Of a stretch of 64,000 nt of DNA, positions 1 through 8,264 are shown piece by piece; the stretch's first letter is position 1, and each line of letters begins with the position of its first letter. The notes under the pieces are model-generated. The model worked only from the letters and a program-made list of their open reading frames with translations. It did no database searches and had not been told where the DNA came from. The stretch is from NCBI GenBank assembly GCA_035459965.1, contig DATHXC010000004.1, positions 372,001 to 436,000 on the forward strand, written 5' to 3'. The position numbers and the translations under genes are program-made. This stretch comes from DATHXC01 sp035459965. GTDB taxonomy: Bacteria; Pseudomonadota; Gammaproteobacteria; Burkholderiales; Methylophilaceae.

Positions 1-1
1 C

Positions 2-1123
2 GTGGGGCTCGATTACAAGACGCTGCCCACCGAGGTCGATGCCGGTACCGTGCTGTTGTTAGATGATGGTCGCATCGTCATGCACGTGGATGCAGTGGAA
101 GGCGCGGAGATTTTCTGCACCATCATCACCGGCGGCATTCTTTCCAATAACAAGGGGATCAATCGCCAGGGTGGCGGCCTTTCCGCCGAGGCGCTCACTG
201 ACAAGGATCGCGAAGATATCAAGACTGCCGCTGCATTAGGGGCAGATTATGTGGCGATTTCATTCCCCAGGAGTGCGGCTGATGTGGAACTAGCTCGCAG
301 CCTGGTTCGCGAGGCAGGAGGCCATGCGCATATCGTCGCAAAGATCGAGCGCGCAGAAGCCATCGATGCCCTGGAGGAAATCATTGATGCCTCCGATGTC
401 ATCATGGTGGCGCGTGGTGATTTGGGTGTGGAAGTGGGCGATGCTGCCGTGCCGGGCTTGCAAAAGCGCATGATCCGTATCGCGCGTGCCAAGAACAAGG
501 TGGTGATTACTGCCACGCAAATGATGGAATCCATGATCTCCAGCCCTATCCCTACTAGGGCAGAAGTTTCAGATGTGGCCAATGCGGTACTGGATGGCAC
601 TGATGCGGTGATGCTTTCAGCCGAAACTGCGGCAGGGCAATATCCGCTGGAGACTGTTGCTGCTGTTCACCGCGTGTGCATCGAAGCAGAAAAAGAGTAT
701 GACGACTTGCCAATCGCCCAACGTGCAGCTGATAAATTCAGGAAAATTGATGAGTCTATCGCCATGGCTGCGGTGTACACGGCACAGCATCTCAATATCA
801 AGGCGATTGCCGCATTGACGCAATCAGGCAGTGCTGCTTTATGGATTTCGCGCTCGAATACCAGCGTGCCGATTTATGCCTTATCGCCAGAGAGCACTAC
901 CAGACGCAGGCTCAAACTTTACCGTGGCGTCTACCCGTGCCCCATGGAAATCACATCGCATAACCGAGATGAGATTTTGGCCTACACTGAAGATGAAGTG
1001 ATCCGGCAGGGCGGTGCTGAACTGGATGACCTGATCATTATTACCATCGGTGAGCCTATCGGTTTTGCGGGAAGTACCAATACATTAAAAATCGTAAAAG
1101 TTGGCGAGCATCGCGAAAGTTAG
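2..1123 (+). CDS. pyk: Pyruvate kinase, C-terminal three quarters (5' end outside window)
   Basis: Pyruvate kinase makes pyruvate and ATP from phosphoenolpyruvate in the cytoplasm. About 373 residues are visible against roughly 470-490 for the family, so the first ~110 residues lie upstream. The GTG at position 2 is an internal valine codon rather than a start. The fragment carries the Mg-binding stretch MVARGDLGVEVG, the MMESM active-site helix with the following PTRAEVSDVANAV segment, and the DGTDAVMLSAETAAG motif. All three are diagnostic. The C-terminal allosteric domain appears complete. The aldolase gene begins 9 bases after the stop, so the two are probably cotranscribed as part of a glycolytic operon. 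The family assignment is very secure; isozyme type I or II cannot be decided. Confidence 0.97.
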   Translation: MGLDYKTLPTEVDAGTVLLLDDGRIVMHVDAVEGAEIFCTIITGGILSNNKGINRQGGGLSAEALTDKDREDIKTAAALGADYVAISFPRSAADVELARSLVREAGGHAHIVAKIERAEAIDALEEIIDASDVIMVARGDLGVEVGDAAVPGLQKRMIRIARAKNKVVITATQMMESMISSPIPTRAEVSDVANAVLDGTDAVMLSAETAAGQYPLETVAAVHRVCIEAEKEYDDLPIAQRAADKFRKIDESIAMAAVYTAQHLNIKAIAALTQSGSAALWISRSNTSVPIYALSPESTTRRRLKLYRGVYPCPMEITSHNRDEILAYTEDEVIRQGGAELDDLIIITIGEPIGFAGSTNTLKIVKVGEHRES

Positions 1124-1132
1124 GGGCTGCTA

Positions 1133-2182
1133 ATGGCTCTAATTTCATTACGCCAGCTTCTGGATCACGCTGCCGAGTTCGGCTATGGCGTGCCCGCTTT
1201 CAACGTCAATAATCTGGAACAGGTTCAAGCGGTGATGCAGGCAGCACATGCGTGCGATAGCCCTGTGATCATGCAGGCCTCAGCAGGCGCACGAGAATAT
1301 GCAGGTGCGTCATTTCTCAAGCATCTTTTTGCGGCAGCGGTAGAAAGCTACCCGCATATTCCCATCGTCATGCATCAGGATCATGGGGCTTCTCCAGCGA
1401 TATGTTTACAGGCCATCAACTCTGGTTTTACCAGCGTGATGATGGATGGCTCATTGCGGGAAGATGCCAAAACGCCCTCCGATTATGCCTATAACGTCGA
1501 GGTCACCAGGCGCGTGGTAGAAGCTGCTCATGCGGTGGGCGTTTCGGTGGAAGGGGAGCTGGGGGTGCTGGGTTCGCTAGAATCAGGCCTGGCAGGCAAG
1601 GAGGATGGGGCTGGCGCAGAAGGTCATCTGGAAAAAGCACAATTGCTGACCGACCCTGAAGAGGCCGCAGACTTTGTCCACCAGACTGGCGTCGATGCAC
1701 TTGCCATTGCCATCGGCACCTCGCATGGCGCCTATAAATTTACCCAGCCACCTACGGGCGAAACACTGGCGATCAGCCAGATCGAGGCCATCCATAAACG
1801 CATCCCCAATACCCACCTGGTCATGCACGGCTCATCATCGGTGCCGCAGGATTGGCTCAAGATCATCAATCAATATGGTGGTGAAATGCCCCAGACTTAT
1901 GGTGTGCCTGTGGAAGAAATCGTAAAAGCCATCCAACACGGCGTGCGTAAAGTAAACATTGATACTGACTTGCGCATGGCATTTACCGGCTCACTTCGTC
2001 AGTTTCTGGGCGAGCCTAAACATCAACATGAGTTTGATCCGCGCAAAATCCTCAAGCAAACCACCAAGGCGATGCAGGCTATCTGCATGGAGAGATACCA
2101 GGCATTTGGCTCGGCCGGGCATGGCGGAAAAATTAAGCCAGTCAGCCTGAAAGATATGGCGAAAAAATATCAGATAAGTTAA
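1133..2182 (+). CDS. fba: Class II fructose-bisphosphate aldolase
   Basis: This 349-residue zinc aldolase reversibly condenses dihydroxyacetone phosphate and glyceraldehyde 3-phosphate to fructose 1,6-bisphosphate. Class II features visible are the N-terminal GYGVPAFNVNN segment, the VMHQDHGAS metal/substrate motif, the GFTSVMMDGS motif, the VEGELGVLG motif and the VMHGSSSVP zinc-histidine loop. The pattern GVRKVNIDTDLRMAFTG is typical of the Calvin-type subgroup of class II enzymes, which also serve the ribulose monophosphate cycle of methylotrophs. It starts 9 bases behind pyruvate kinase with an AGGGG Shine-Dalgarno sequence. Length and motifs are complete. Confidence 0.97.
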   Translation: MALISLRQLLDHAAEFGYGVPAFNVNNLEQVQAVMQAAHACDSPVIMQASAGAREYAGASFLKHLFAAAVESYPHIPIVMHQDHGASPAICLQAINSGFTSVMMDGSLREDAKTPSDYAYNVEVTRRVVEAAHAVGVSVEGELGVLGSLESGLAGKEDGAGAEGHLEKAQLLTDPEEAADFVHQTGVDALAIAIGTSHGAYKFTQPPTGETLAISQIEAIHKRIPNTHLVMHGSSSVPQDWLKIINQYGGEMPQTYGVPVEEIVKAIQHGVRKVNIDTDLRMAFTGSLRQFLGEPKHQHEFDPRKILKQTTKAMQAICMERYQAFGSAGHGGKIKPVSLKDMAKKYQIS

Positions 2183-2249
2183 TACTTTCTGGCTTTTATC
2201 CTAATAATTTCGTTGAGCATGCCAGTTTTTTGTGACTATCCCTCTGAGG

Positions 2250-2255
2250 TATAAT
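2250..2255 (+). promoter_or_regulatory. Possible -10 box ahead of the psiE-like gene and purC
   Basis: A perfect TATAAT lies 31 bases before the ATG at 2287. No good -35 hexamer sits at 17 bases; TTGTGA at 2230-2235 would leave a short 14-base spacer. The position between fba and the next gene makes a promoter plausible but unproven. Confidence 0.35.
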
Positions 2256-2286
2256 GTCACTCTAAATAATCCATGCAGGTATTGTC

Positions 2287-2700
2287 ATGACTCCAAACAG
2301 ATTTAGCCGATTTACCCAGCGCGGCCTTAGTGTAGTAGAGCAGTTTGTATTGATCATTATTGCTGGCGCTACCATTTTCGCCGTGTTTCAGGCTATTTTT
2401 CATATCTGGCAAGCACGAGCTATCTCCGTGGGCGATCTACTATTGCTGTTTTTGTATCTCGAAGTGATGTCGATGCTGAATCACTATCTCGGCTCCGGCA
2501 ATCTCCCCGTGAGGTACCCACTCTATATCGGGATTATCGCCTTAGCCCGTTACCTGGTGCTGGATATCGCCGAGATCGACGCATGGCGCATGTTTGCACT
2601 GTCGGGCTCTATCTTCCTGATCGCTATGGCAATTCTTATCGTGCGCTTTGGCCATGTGCGCTTCCCGTACACGGATGGCACTGATTTACAGTCTAAATAA
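2287..2700 (+). CDS. PsiE-like inner-membrane protein
   Basis: This 137-residue protein has four predicted membrane segments (about residues 18-42, 53-72, 78-95 and 103-122). It resembles the phosphate-starvation-inducible PsiE family, with the conserved LYLEVMSMLNHYL stretch after helix 1 and a basic short tail. The biochemical function of PsiE is unknown. It lies between fba and purC on the same strand, with only 17 bases before the purC start, so it may be cotranscribed with purC. A perfect TATAAT lies just upstream. No Pho box was recognised. The family call is fairly secure; the role is open. Confidence 0.8.
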   Translation: MTPNRFSRFTQRGLSVVEQFVLIIIAGATIFAVFQAIFHIWQARAISVGDLLLLFLYLEVMSMLNHYLGSGNLPVRYPLYIGIIALARYLVLDIAEIDAWRMFALSGSIFLIAMAILIVRFGHVRFPYTDGTDLQSK

Positions 2701-2717
2701 TTATTCAGGATATTGCT

Positions 2718-3617
2718 TTGACTACTACCCTTACCCAGTCCAGCATCAAGAGCCTGCCACTGTTACATCGTGGCAAGGTGCGTGATATTTACGATATTGA
2801 TGCCGATACCATGTTGCTGATCGCGACTGACCGCCTTTCCGCATTCGATGTGATTCTGCCTACGCCCATCCCCGGTAAAGGTGCGATTCTGACCGAGATC
2901 GCCAATTTCTGGTTTGAAAAATTAAAGCATGTGGTGCCTAACCACCTGACAGGTGTTGACCCTGACTCTGTAGTATCCGATCCGGCTGAAAAAGCGCAAC
3001 TAGGTAAACGCGCACTGGTGGTGAAAAAGCTCAAGCCTTTGCCGATAGAGGCCATTGTGCGCGGTTACCTGGCTGGCTCAGGTTGGAAAGAATATAAAGC
3101 CAGCGGCACGGTGTGCGGTATTGCTTTGCCCGACGGGCTGCAAGAGGCTTCTCAATTGCCTGCGCCTATATTTACGCCTTCTAGCAAGGCCGATGTGGGG
3201 GATCACGATGAAAATATCACGCTGGAAAAATGTGCTCAATTAATCGGCAAAGACCTCGCTGAAAAAGTCGCCAAAGTGGCTATCCAGCTTTACCGGGAGG
3301 CCGCAGCGTTTGCACTTACCCGTGGCATCATCATCGCCGATACCAAGTTCGAGTTTGGCCTGGATGCAGCTGGTGAGTTGTATGTCATAGACGAAGTGCT
3401 CACCCCTGATTCTTCGCGTTTCTGGCCTGCAGATCAATACGTGGTGGGCAAGAATCCACCAAGTTTTGACAAGCAATATGTGCGCGATTGGCTGGAAGCA
3501 TCGGGCTGGAACAAGGTAGCGCCTGGCCCTGAGCTACCGGCTGAAGTGGCTGCCAGGACGGGCGAAAAGTACGGTGAGGCTTATACCAAGCTCACTGGTA
3601 AAGCATTAAGCATCTAG
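2718..3617 (+). CDS. purC: SAICAR synthetase (phosphoribosylaminoimidazole-succinocarboxamide synthase)
   Basis: PurC joins aspartate to CAIR with ATP in de novo purine synthesis. The 299-residue protein has the LLHRGKVRDIYDI nucleotide-binding start, the ATDRLSAFDVILP motif, the VRGYLAGSGWKEY motif, the DHDENIT motif and the VIDEVLTPDSSRFW signature. The length fits the longer SAICAR synthetase type. Translation appears to begin at a TTG (2718), because an AGGA sequence at 2707-2710 lies 7 bases before it and there is no suitable in-frame ATG. The other CAIR genes purE and purK are in this window at about 33 kb. Confidence 0.96.
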   Translation: MTTTLTQSSIKSLPLLHRGKVRDIYDIDADTMLLIATDRLSAFDVILPTPIPGKGAILTEIANFWFEKLKHVVPNHLTGVDPDSVVSDPAEKAQLGKRALVVKKLKPLPIEAIVRGYLAGSGWKEYKASGTVCGIALPDGLQEASQLPAPIFTPSSKADVGDHDENITLEKCAQLIGKDLAEKVAKVAIQLYREAAAFALTRGIIIADTKFEFGLDAAGELYVIDEVLTPDSSRFWPADQYVVGKNPPSFDKQYVRDWLEASGWNKVAPGPELPAEVAARTGEKYGEAYTKLTGKALSI

Positions 3618-3650
3618 GTTCAATACCTAAACAATGCGCGTAAATACCAG

Positions 3651-3938
3651 ATGAAGCAAAAGCTCAGGCAGATCGCACAGAATTTAAAGGCAGAGTTTCA
3701 GGTATATCGACTGGTATTGCGTCATCCGCTGACACCCAGGCCTGCCAAGTGGCTGTTGGGCTTGGCGATAGGCTATGTATTGATGCCATTCGACCTGATC
3801 CCGGACTTTATTCCTATCCTCGGGCAGCTGGATGACCTGATCATTGTGCCCGGGCTGGTGTATCTGGCGTTAAAATTGATTCCCCTTGAAATTATCCAAG
3901 AATGTAGAAAAGAAATGGAAAGAGAGAAATGCGCATGA
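3651..3938 (+). CDS. DUF1232 (YkvA-type) small membrane protein
   Basis: This 95-residue protein has the DUF1232 core: a basic N-terminal helix, then a hydrophobic segment with the LMPFDLIPDFIPILGQLDD motif, followed by a second hydrophobic helix. The family is widespread and its function is not established. The last codons overlap the start of the carbonic anhydrase gene, which suggests translational coupling. No further role can be inferred from sequence alone. Confidence 0.85.
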   Translation: MKQKLRQIAQNLKAEFQVYRLVLRHPLTPRPAKWLLGLAIGYVLMPFDLIPDFIPILGQLDDLIIVPGLVYLALKLIPLEIIQECRKEMEREKCA

Positions 3939-4567
3939 GTAATATCGATCAATTTATCGCTGGTTACCAACGCTTCCACGAAAACTACTTCGTTGGAGAG
4001 GTGCCATTATTTGGCGAGCTTAGCCAGGGCCAGAACCCGGATACGCTGGTGATTGCCTGTTCAGATTCACGGGTAGATCCTGCAATTGTGATGGATGCCA
4101 AGCCGGGTGACTTGTTTGTGGTGCGTAACGTAGCCAACCTGGTGCCGCCTTACGAAAAGGGCGGTGGTTACCACGGTGTGAGTGCGGCGCTGGAGTTCGG
4201 TGTCACCGGCCTCAATGTGCGTCATATTATGGTCATGGGGCACAGGCAATGTGGCGGTATTAAGGCCTTGGCTCATGGCGTACCCGAAGGTATAGATGGC
4301 GAGTTTATTCGGCCTTGGGTCAGCATTGCCGAACGCGCCCATGCAAAGGTGAGACAAGAGCATCCTAATGCAAGTGAAGGTGAAATCGCCTGTGCCTGCG
4401 AGCTTGCGGGCATTATCGTTTCATTGGAAAACCTGATGACCTTCCCTTTCATCAAGTCGCGTGTAGATGCCGGGACGCTGACTTTGCATGGCTGGTATTT
4501 TGATATCGAAACTGGCGTGATGTCTGCTTATGACCCGGAGACGTTAAGTTTTCAGAAGCTGGATTAG
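3935..4567 (+). CDS. can: Beta-class carbonic anhydrase
   Basis: This enzyme interconverts CO2 and bicarbonate, supplying bicarbonate to carboxylases such as that of the neighbouring purine pathway. Numbered from the ATG at 3935 (210 residues), the zinc ligands are Cys42, Asp44, His103 and Cys106, and the Asp44/Arg46 dyad is in the ACSDSRVDP motif. The HRQCGG motif is intact. An ATG at 3929 is also in frame. The start at 3935 is preferred because the AGAGAG sequence at 3921-3926 is then 8 bases away and the ATGA overlaps the stop of the preceding gene by 4 bases. The exact can/cynT orthology is not certain. Confidence 0.93.
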   Translation: MSNIDQFIAGYQRFHENYFVGEVPLFGELSQGQNPDTLVIACSDSRVDPAIVMDAKPGDLFVVRNVANLVPPYEKGGGYHGVSAALEFGVTGLNVRHIMVMGHRQCGGIKALAHGVPEGIDGEFIRPWVSIAERAHAKVRQEHPNASEGEIACACELAGIIVSLENLMTFPFIKSRVDAGTLTLHGWYFDIETGVMSAYDPETLSFQKLD

Positions 4568-4602
4568 TTTTAATTTTTTAATTTTTATTGTAAGGATGAA
4601 TT

Positions 4603-5151
4603 GTGGCTTTAATGAATGTGCCTACCGGCAAAGATATCCCCAATGACTTCAACGTCATTATCGAAATCCCCATGCAGGGCGACCCTGTAAAGTATGAAGT
4701 AGACAAGGAAAGCGGCGCGATTTTCGTCGACCGTTTCATGGGCACCGCCATGCAGTACCCCTGTAACTACGGCTATATCCCACACACCCTGTCAGAAGAT
4801 GGCGACCCGGTAGATGTGCTGGTATTGACACCAGTGCCGCTGATCCCGGGTGTAGTCGTGCGCTGCCGCCCATTGGGCGTGCTGATGATGACGGATGAAG
4901 CTGGCCCGGATGCCAAGGTGCTGGCAGTGCCTATCGACAAGGTATGCGGCCTGTATTCCCACTTTAAGACCCATGAAGACGTTTCTGCATGGCGCCTCAA
5001 GATGATCTCGCACTTCTTCGAGCACTATAAAGACCTGGATAAGGGCAAGTGGGTGAAGATCGATGGCTGGCAGGATATTGAGCAAGCTAAGCATGAAATC
5101 ATCTCTGGTGTTGAGCGCTACAACAATACTGAAGACAAGCCGCACTTCTAG
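4603..5151 (+). CDS. ppa: Soluble inorganic pyrophosphatase (family I)
   Basis: Ppa hydrolyses pyrophosphate to two phosphates in the cytoplasm and pulls biosynthetic reactions forward. The 182-residue protein closely follows the E. coli family pattern: the KYEVDKESGAIFVDRF segment, YPCNYGYIPHTL, the metal-binding DGDPVDVLV, the MTDEAGPDAKVLAVP segment and HFFEHYKDLDKGKW. The start is a GTG at 4603, with AAGGA at 4592-4596 six bases before it. A terminator follows. A membrane-bound proton-pumping pyrophosphatase is the next gene, so two PPi-consuming enzymes are neighbours here. Confidence 0.97.
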   Translation: MALMNVPTGKDIPNDFNVIIEIPMQGDPVKYEVDKESGAIFVDRFMGTAMQYPCNYGYIPHTLSEDGDPVDVLVLTPVPLIPGVVVRCRPLGVLMMTDEAGPDAKVLAVPIDKVCGLYSHFKTHEDVSAWRLKMISHFFEHYKDLDKGKWVKIDGWQDIEQAKHEIISGVERYNNTEDKPHF

Positions 5152-5192
5152 GCTGTGTATTCAATCTGATTAGTCAGGTTGATGAATGAAAT

Positions 5193-5231
5193 AAACCGCT
5201 ACACTCATCACGAGTTGTCGCGGTTTTTTTA
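5193..5231 (+). terminator. Rho-independent terminator after ppa
   Basis: AAACCGC (5193-5199) pairs with GCGGTTT (5220-5226) around a loop that itself contains a small CTC/GAG hairpin, and a run of T follows to 5230. It separates ppa from hppA. The rest of the 5152-5471 gap (320 bases) holds no convincing gene; it is the hppA leader and ends in a strong GGAGGAG ribosome binding site at 5458-5464. Confidence 0.8.
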
Positions 5232-5471
5232 TTGCTTTTCGCACATGGGCTTAATTAGGTGCAGATAGCTTTCGCTATGCACCGATTTGGGATAAGCTTC
5301 AAGCAGAGCATGCCTGTTGACGCTCGTGGGCATGAGTTTTTAGTAGCAAGATCCAGATGTTTGCAATGTGTTTCAAATCGCTTTTTGTACGGCTTTAAAT
5401 GTAATGAAGTTGGGCTTTCGGGCTGGCTCATGAAATCAGCCTAATAATAAAAAAGTTGGAGGAGAAATCTG

Positions 5472-7511
5472 ATGTCGCAAAGTCTTATGTTTGCATTGGC
5501 GTGTGCTGTCATCGCGCTGATTTACGGAGCTGTAACGATCAAATGGGTGCTAGCCCAGCCTACCGGCAATGATCGCATGCGCGAAATCGCAGCAGCTATT
5601 CAACAGGGCGCTTCCGCCTACCTCAACCGCCAATACACCACCATCGCTATCGTTGGTGTGATCCTGTTTGCTGTCATCTGGCCAGCGCTGGGTGGACTGA
5701 CTGCAGTGGGGTTTGCCATCGGTGCCGTGCTATCCGGTTTGGCCGGATACATCGGTATGAACATCTCGGTGCGCTCCAACCTGCGCACTGCGCAAGCTGC
5801 ACATGGTGGCATCAATGCCGCCTTGCAGGTGGCTTTTCGCGGTGGTGCCATTACCGGCATGCTGGTGGTAGGTTTGGGCCTGCTGGGCGTCGCTGGTTAT
5901 TATGCTTATCTGCTGGGTATCACCCCTGAGGGCATGGAAGTTGATACCGCGCCTCTGGTGGGCTTTGCTTTCGGTAGCTCGCTCATCTCCATCTTCGCGC
6001 GTCTTGGCGGCGGTATCTTTACCAAGGGCGCCGATGTAGGTGCTGACCTGGTCGGCAAGGTAGAAGCCGGTATCCCCGAGGATGACCCGCGCAACCCTGC
6101 CGTGATAGCGGATAACGTGGGCGATAATGTAGGCGACTGTGCCGGTATGGCGGCTGACCTGTTCGAGACTTACGCCGTGACCATCATCGCCACTATGCTA
6201 CTAGGCGCACTGCTGATGCCGGGCTCAGCCAACGCACTGGCTTATCCCCTTGTATTGGGCGGCGTTTCGATTATCGCTTCCATCATCAGCACCTATTTTG
6301 TGAAAGCCAGGGACGGCGGCAAGATCATGAATGCGCTGTATCGCGGCCTGGCAGTGGCTGGTGGTTTGTCTGCCATTGCTTTCTATTTTGTCACCAAGGC
6401 AATGATGTCAGATTCGCTACTTGCATTCGATGATGGCACAGCCATCGGCTTCATGAACATATTCCTGGCATCTCTTATCGGCCTGGCCGTCACAGCCGCC
6501 ATGGTGGTGATTACCGAGTACTACACCGCCACTGAATATGGCCCGGTACGCCATATTGCACAATCCTGCACCACTGGCCATGCTACCAATATGATCGCAG
6601 GCCTGGGCATCTCCATGAAATCCACCGCTGCACCGGTGCTGGTAATCTGCCTGGGCATCCTCGGTGCCCACCATCTGGCTGGCTTGTACGGCATTGCGGT
6701 AGCCGCAACTTCCATGTTGTCCATGGCTGGCATTATCGTAGCGCTGGATGCGTATGGCCCGATCACCGACAACGCAGGCGGCATTGCAGAAATGGCGCAA
6801 TTGCCAGCTGAGATCCGCAACATCACCGACCCGCTCGATGCCGTGGGCAATACCACCAAGGCCGTTACCAAGGGCTATGCGATTGGCTCTGCAGGCCTTG
6901 CCGCACTGGTGTTGTTTGCTGACTTCACTCACAAGTTGGGCGAACATGGTGGCGCGACCACCTTCGACCTTTCCAACCACATGGTCATCATCGGCCTCTT
7001 TATCGGCGGCATGATCCCCTATCTGTTCGGTGCCATGGCGATGGAAGCCGTAGGCCGTGCAGCTGCATCTGTTGTGGTAGAAGTCCGTCGCCAGTTCAAG
7101 GAAATCCCCGGCATCATGGAAGGTACCTCCAAGCCGGATTACTCCCTGGCGGTAGACATGCTCACCAAATCCGCCATCAAGGAAATGATCGTGCCGTCAC
7201 TATTGCCAGTGCTCGCCCCGATATTAGTGGGTTACCTGCTGGGTGCCCAGGCACTGGGCGGCATGCTGATCGGCACCATCGTCACCGGCCTGTTCGTCGC
7301 CATCTCCATGACCACCGGCGGTGGCGCATGGGATAACGCCAAGAAGTATATTGAGGATGGGCATTTTGGTGGTAAGGGCTCGGAGGCACACAAGGCTGCC
7401 GTGACAGGAGATACAGTGGGGGATCCCTATAAGGATACCGCTGGGCCAGCGGTGAATCCATTGATTAAGATTATTAATATTGTGGCGTTGTTGATCATTC
7501 CGATTCTTTAA
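5472..7511 (+). CDS. hppA: K+-independent H+-translocating pyrophosphatase
   Basis: This 679-residue integral membrane enzyme couples pyrophosphate hydrolysis to proton export, conserving energy from PPi made in biosynthesis. About 15-16 hydrophobic segments are present. The catalytic loop ADVGADLVGKVEAGIPEDD and the following DNVGDNVGDCAGMAADLFE are intact, as are the C-terminal DTVGDPYKDTAGP Asp/Lys residues. The segment GNTTKAVTKGYAIGSAG carries Lys where K+-dependent enzymes have Ala, which is the accepted marker of the K+-independent class. The start is fixed by a GGAGGAG sequence 7 bases before the ATG. A terminator lies on each side, so this is probably a single-gene transcript. Confidence 0.96.
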   Translation: MSQSLMFALACAVIALIYGAVTIKWVLAQPTGNDRMREIAAAIQQGASAYLNRQYTTIAIVGVILFAVIWPALGGLTAVGFAIGAVLSGLAGYIGMNISVRSNLRTAQAAHGGINAALQVAFRGGAITGMLVVGLGLLGVAGYYAYLLGITPEGMEVDTAPLVGFAFGSSLISIFARLGGGIFTKGADVGADLVGKVEAGIPEDDPRNPAVIADNVGDNVGDCAGMAADLFETYAVTIIATMLLGALLMPGSANALAYPLVLGGVSIIASIISTYFVKARDGGKIMNALYRGLAVAGGLSAIAFYFVTKAMMSDSLLAFDDGTAIGFMNIFLASLIGLAVTAAMVVITEYYTATEYGPVRHIAQSCTTGHATNMIAGLGISMKSTAAPVLVICLGILGAHHLAGLYGIAVAATSMLSMAGIIVALDAYGPITDNAGGIAEMAQLPAEIRNITDPLDAVGNTTKAVTKGYAIGSAGLAALVLFADFTHKLGEHGGATTFDLSNHMVIIGLFIGGMIPYLFGAMAMEAVGRAAASVVVEVRRQFKEIPGIMEGTSKPDYSLAVDMLTKSAIKEMIVPSLLPVLAPILVGYLLGAQALGGMLIGTIVTGLFVAISMTTGGGAWDNAKKYIEDGHFGGKGSEAHKAAVTGDTVGDPYKDTAGPAVNPLIKIINIVALLIIPIL

Positions 7512-7536
7512 ATTTGCTTTCTTTGCAAATCAGCAG

Positions 7537-7572
7537 CCTGCTGGATATTTGAAATATCTGGCAGGTTTTTTT
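7537..7572 (+). terminator. Rho-independent terminator after hppA
   Basis: A 13-bp stem (CCTGCTGGATATT at 7537-7549 against AATATCTGGCAGG at 7553-7565, with two G-U pairs) has a 3-base loop and is followed by seven T residues. Confidence 0.88.
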
Positions 7573-7637
7573 ATTTCATCTCCTGAGAGTTAAATTAGCA
7601 GCGTCAAGATATATTCTTTTTCGCCCCTAGGCGAGGT

Positions 7638-7691
7638 ACTTTCTTTTTGCTGTTGAAAAGAAAGTGATTAACTGTCGGGCTACCCCCGACA
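7638..7691. repeat. Double-hairpin intergenic repeat-like element
   Basis: ACTTTCTTTT (7638-7647) and AAAAGAAAGT (7656-7665) form a perfect 10-bp inverted repeat with an 8-base loop. TGTCGGG (7673-7679) and CCCGACA (7685-7691) then form a second perfect 7-bp hairpin. The first arm set resembles a hairpin sequence often seen between genes in beta- and gammaproteobacteria, recalled from general knowledge rather than searched. The remainder of the gap 7573-7832 contains no gene that can be supported. Confidence 0.5.
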
Positions 7692-7775
7692 AGCAATAAA
7701 CTTAATCTGCAGTAACAACAAAAGCACTGCCCTGCCAGCCATTATCTATAAGCCTCCCAGCCCACTCATTTCCCA

Positions 7776-7811
7776 CAAAAAAGAGGCCACCTCAACTCCC
7801 GTCAAGATGGC
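7776..7811 (-). terminator. Rho-independent terminator for the metal-handling cluster (minus strand)
   Basis: Read on the minus strand, GCCATCTTGAC pairs with GTTGAGGTGGC over 11 positions, three of them G-U, around a GGGA loop. CTC and a run of six T follow. It lies just past the stop of the MerT-like gene. Confidence 0.7.
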
Positions 7812-7832
7812 ATCTCTAAATCAAAAACTACT

Positions 7833-8264
7833 TTAATCCACCAAATACGGTGCTACAAAAGCAAACCATACCCCCACTGCATAAATCAACACCGAAAAGT
7901 AATACACCCTTAACGATGTTTTCCGTGTTTGCGCACATACCGCCGCCAACTCCGGGTCTGCCGGGCAGGGTGCATTTCTGGCGCGCCATTGCATGCCGCC
8001 AGCAAGCAATAGCATGGCGCCTGCCAGGCCGAATACTAATGGCTTGTGCTCGCTCACCCAGATCAGTTGCGGTACGTTGCTGACCAGACTGGACAAGGCA
8101 GCGCCTGCGCCTATGCTCACTAGCAGCGCCGGTAAGGCGCAACATAGCAGGGTGGAGGTGCTGGCGAATAGCGATACCCAGTTGACGCTCTTGGCGTTGC
8201 TGATGGGGGCTGTGATGTCTTCAGCTTGCTTTAAATCCGGCTTGATGTCGGTTGTGGCACTCAT
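7833..8264 (-). CDS. MerT-like inner-membrane metal transporter
   Basis: This 143-residue membrane protein has three hydrophobic segments (about residues 32-60, 75-93 and 117-140). It carries two cysteine pairs in the places where mercuric transporter MerT has them: adjacent Cys41-Cys42 in the first membrane helix and Cys100/Cys110 in the loop after the second. The end of the protein also aligns with MerT by eye. The N-terminus is about 25 residues longer than MerT. Its start overlaps the stop of the HMA-protein gene by 4 bases (ATGA), so the two are coupled. No merR or merA is nearby, so the metal need not be mercury. Function inferred: passage of a soft metal ion across the inner membrane. 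Confidence 0.7.
   Translation of the reverse strand: MSATTDIKPDLKQAEDITAPISNAKSVNWVSLFASTSTLLCCALPALLVSIGAGAALSSLVSNVPQLIWVSEHKPLVFGLAGAMLLLAGGMQWRARNAPCPADPELAAVCAQTRKTSLRVYYFSVLIYAVGVWFAFVAPYLVD

Noticed and set aside
5259..5444. 61-codon open frame in the hppA leader
   Set aside because: No Shine-Dalgarno sequence, no recognisable composition, and it lies in an obvious leader between terminator and hppA.
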